This document shows positions 62,373 through 64,000 of a stretch of 64,000 bases of DNA, in pieces. The notes below the pieces were generated by a model. It saw only the letters and a program-made list of their open reading frames with translations. It did not search any database and was not told the origin of the DNA. Each line of letters starts with the position of its first letter. Position 1 is the first letter of the stretch. The stretch comes from Microbacterium sp. SA39. GTDB lineage: Bacteria; Actinomycetota; Actinomycetes; Actinomycetales; Microbacteriaceae. The translations under genes and the position numbers were made by a program. Where the stretch lies: the NCBI RefSeq assembly GCF_000967865.1, contig NZ_JXRU01000036.1, positions 1 through 64,000 of the forward strand, given 5' to 3'.

Positions 62373-63278
62373 TCACCACACCGAGAGCGTCAGCCCGTCT
62401 TCCGTGAACCGGACATCACCTCGCAGTCCCCAGTCTTCCGTGCGGTAAGTCGTCGTCCGCGCTGATCCGTCCTGCCCGGTTCCGGTCACCGTGGCGACGA
62501 GCACGCCCCCTGCGGCCATGAACGCATCTGCGGTGAGAGCGATCGAGGGCGTCTGCTCGATGCGGTAGCGGATGTCGGAAACCGCGCGGAACTCCGTGCC
62601 CCAGGGGATCCGGATGCCGCACGTATCGGGCATCGTGCTCGCCGGAGCCGTGCAGGCTTCGAGGTGCTCGTCGAGCTGCTGCTGCGCGGCGTCCGTCGCC
62701 TCAGGTCCAAGCGTGGCGTCGACGGTGATCTCGGCGCTCTCGCCGGGAAGGACAAGCAGCGTGCTCTTTCCATCGAGGATCGAGGAGGGGGCCGCGGTCA
62801 CCGCATACTCGGCGGGGAGGAGCGACGTCGCCTCGCCGACGGCGAACGTCGCTGCGCCGATGCCGACGAACGACCCGATCGCGGCCGTCGCCGTCATCGT
62901 GCCGAGCGCGGAAGGATCGACGATCCACCGTCCGTCGACGCGCTCGAGCGCGAGTTCCGCCGTCCGTTCTTCCTCGCCGAGTGTGAACGAGACGTCGGCG
63001 GTCGCCTCGCCGGGGGTGACCTCGCGCACGGAGGTGACCTCGGGATCTTCGATGAGCTCGCTCGCCGCCGTGAACGCGTCGAGCGCTGTCGCCGACACCT
63101 CCATTCGCGTGGCCTCGACAGCCGCGGCATCGCCGGAGGCGAGCGCGCGAAGGTAGGCGACCACCGCGTCTTCCGCCGTGGCCGGGCGGCTCGCGGTCTG
63201 CCAGATCACCACTCCGATGACCGCAGCGACCACGAGCGCCGCGGTCACTCCGATCAGCCACCATCGCCGCCGTGTCAT
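62373..63278 (-). CDS. Uncharacterised membrane-anchored protein
   Basis: A 301-residue protein with an N-terminal signal anchor (RRRWWLIGVTAALVVAAVIGVVIW) and an extracytoplasmic part. Residues about 33-110 resemble NTF2-like DUF4878 domains (TAEDAVVAYLRALASGDAAAVEATR; VDGRWIVDPSAL). Two Cys (EACTAPASTMPDTC) may form a disulfide. Not otherwise recognised. Its ATG overlaps the stop of the upstream winged-helix gene by 4 nt, giving a two-gene operon. Confidence 0.75.
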   Translation of the reverse strand: MTRRRWWLIGVTAALVVAAVIGVVIWQTASRPATAEDAVVAYLRALASGDAAAVEATRMEVSATALDAFTAASELIEDPEVTSVREVTPGEATADVSFTLGEEERTAELALERVDGRWIVDPSALGTMTATAAIGSFVGIGAATFAVGEATSLLPAEYAVTAAPSSILDGKSTLLVLPGESAEITVDATLGPEATDAAQQQLDEHLEACTAPASTMPDTCGIRIPWGTEFRAVSDIRYRIEQTPSIALTADAFMAAGGVLVATVTGTGQDGSARTTTYRTEDWGLRGDVRFTEDGLTLSVW

Positions 63279-64000
63279 GTCACGGTCTCTCTGGCGTGCA
63301 GGTGGCGGAGGGTCGACGAATCGGCGCGAGCGCGCAGGGCGTCATGGATCGCACCGGTCGCGTCTCCCCATCCCGAGACCGAGATGCGCTGCAGTCCCTG
63401 CCACGACGCGGCGAGAGCGAGTTCGGCCGCGATCCTCTCGGCGTCGTCGGGCCGCGCCTGCGGCTCCCACCACGCCGACTGCACCTGCAACGTGGACGTC
63501 ACGCGCTCCGCCTTCAGGTCGACTCGTGCGACGATGCGGTCGCCGACCAGGACCGGAAGCGAGTAGTACCCGAACCGGCGCTTCTCCGCGGGAACGTAGA
63601 TCTCGATGCGGTAGTCCAGGTCGAAGGCGCGGAGGGCGCGATCACGGAACCAGACCACCGGATCGAACGGCGTCAGGATCGCGGCGGCATCGATCTTCCG
63701 GGGGAGGACGGCATCGCGGTGCCGCCAGGCGGGTATCGGGCGACCGCCGCGCTCCCACCCGCGGACCTGTACAGGTTCGAGCTCCCCCGCATCGGCGAGG
63801 TCGGCGATCGACTGCGCGACGGCGCCGCGATCCCTGATGCGGTAGTAGTCGGCGAGGTCGGACTGCGTCGCGACGCCGCTCGACCGCGCCGCACGCCGCG
63901 TGAGCTCGCGGATCGCATCTGTCCGCGAGACCTCTCGAGACAGGATCGCTTCGGGGATCACGTGCTCGGCGAGCGCATACGACCGCTCGAAACGTCGGCG
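63275..64000 (-). CDS. Winged-helix DNA-binding protein (HTH_42/YcaQ family), 5' end outside window
   Basis: The frame is open to the window edge: residues RRRFERSYALAEHVIPEAIL precede the GTG at 63961, so the gene is truncated by the window and that GTG is internal. The visible 240 residues have winged-helix repeats (LADYYRIRDRGAVAQSIADLADAGELEPV), then DAAAILTPFDPVVWFRDRALRAFDLDYRIEIYVPAEKRRFGYYSLPVLVGDRIVARVDLKAER (by segments), the YcaQ hallmark. YcaQ homologues unhook interstrand DNA crosslinks, so a DNA repair role is possible. Confidence 0.88.
   Translation of the reverse strand, partial: RRRFERSYALAEHVIPEAILSREVSRTDAIRELTRRAARSSGVATQSDLADYYRIRDRGAVAQSIADLADAGELEPVQVRGWERGGRPIPAWRHRDAVLPRKIDAAAILTPFDPVVWFRDRALRAFDLDYRIEIYVPAEKRRFGYYSLPVLVGDRIVARVDLKAERVTSTLQVQSAWWEPQARPDDAERIAAELALAASWQGLQRISVSGWGDATGAIHDALRARADSSTLRHLHARETVT

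Overview
The window is chromosomal DNA of a high-GC actinobacterium. Four things point to Microbacterium or a close Microbacteriaceae relative: strong G/C bias at third codon positions, many GTG starts, the recurrent ggatgcc/gcatccg codon context, and the gene content (GTP-dependent PEP carboxykinase beside a RamB-like regulator, a roughly 480-residue GapB-type dehydrogenase, and a scattered mfd...mazG...eno-divIC-DUF501 backbone). This assignment is inference; no rRNA gene is present. I see no prophage, transposase, CRISPR array or biosynthetic cluster.

Layout. 0-5 kb: tail of a probable DUF222/HNH protein, TetR regulator, HAD phosphatase, then a divergent amino-sugar recycling locus (RpiR/MurR-type regulator; BadF/BcrA-type kinase plus MurQ) and a CtaG-like membrane protein. 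5-12.4 kb: two overlapping SMR transporter genes, GapB-type GAPDH, a winged-helix protein, RamB-like regulator, pckG. 12.4-20 kb: ABC exporter controlled by a 68-residue HTH protein, a DUF559/AbiEi-like gene bracketed by two copies of a 68-bp palindromic repeat, LD-carboxypeptidase, HAD hydrolase, MFS carrier, phosphodiesterase. 20-26.6 kb: a galactoside utilisation operon (GH35 beta-galactosidase, binding protein, two permeases) with a divergent LacI regulator and twin operators. 26.7-31 kb: riboflavin operon ribD-ribE-ribBA-ribH with overlapping genes under an FMN riboswitch. 31-45 kb: DNA glycosylase, GNAT, mfd, gamma-carbonic-anhydrase-like protein, gdhA, ppc, nhaA-mazG, hisS. 45-51.7 kb: GDSL hydrolase, VOC protein, AraC regulator, APC permease, GntR-DUF1648-CPBP operon, O-methyltransferase. 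51.7-57 kb: eno, divIC, DUF501, subtilase, NDH-2. 57-64 kb: a Mn-type (yybP-ykoY-like) riboswitch in front of an unrecognised protein, DedA, a tRNA, a PLP enzyme with a lactone oxidase, LemA, and part of a second winged-helix protein.

Metabolically, the genes cluster around central carbon control: GAPDH and PEPCK for gluconeogenesis, PEPC, GDH and enolase at the PEP/oxaloacetate/glutamate junction, cell-wall sugar recycling and galactoside uptake. Start codons can often be fixed, because a -10 box (TAnnnT or close) lies 6-7 nt before the initiator in more than twenty genes. This indicates that leaderless transcription is widespread here.

The most unusual signals are short repeats. (1) A CCCTTCGACAGGCTCAGGG-type element occurs once as a long intergenic hairpin and three times inside essential or central genes (riboflavin synthase, PEP carboxylase, HisRS). 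There it is always read in the same frame and encodes a PSTGSG peptide. (2) A family of exactly 68-bp palindromes (three copies) and several sequence-unrelated palindromes share one design: each arm carries a short motif twice, often around an 18-nt loop. (3) A class I-sized tRNA has a UAA anticodon. (4) A Mn-type riboswitch precedes a gene of unknown function.
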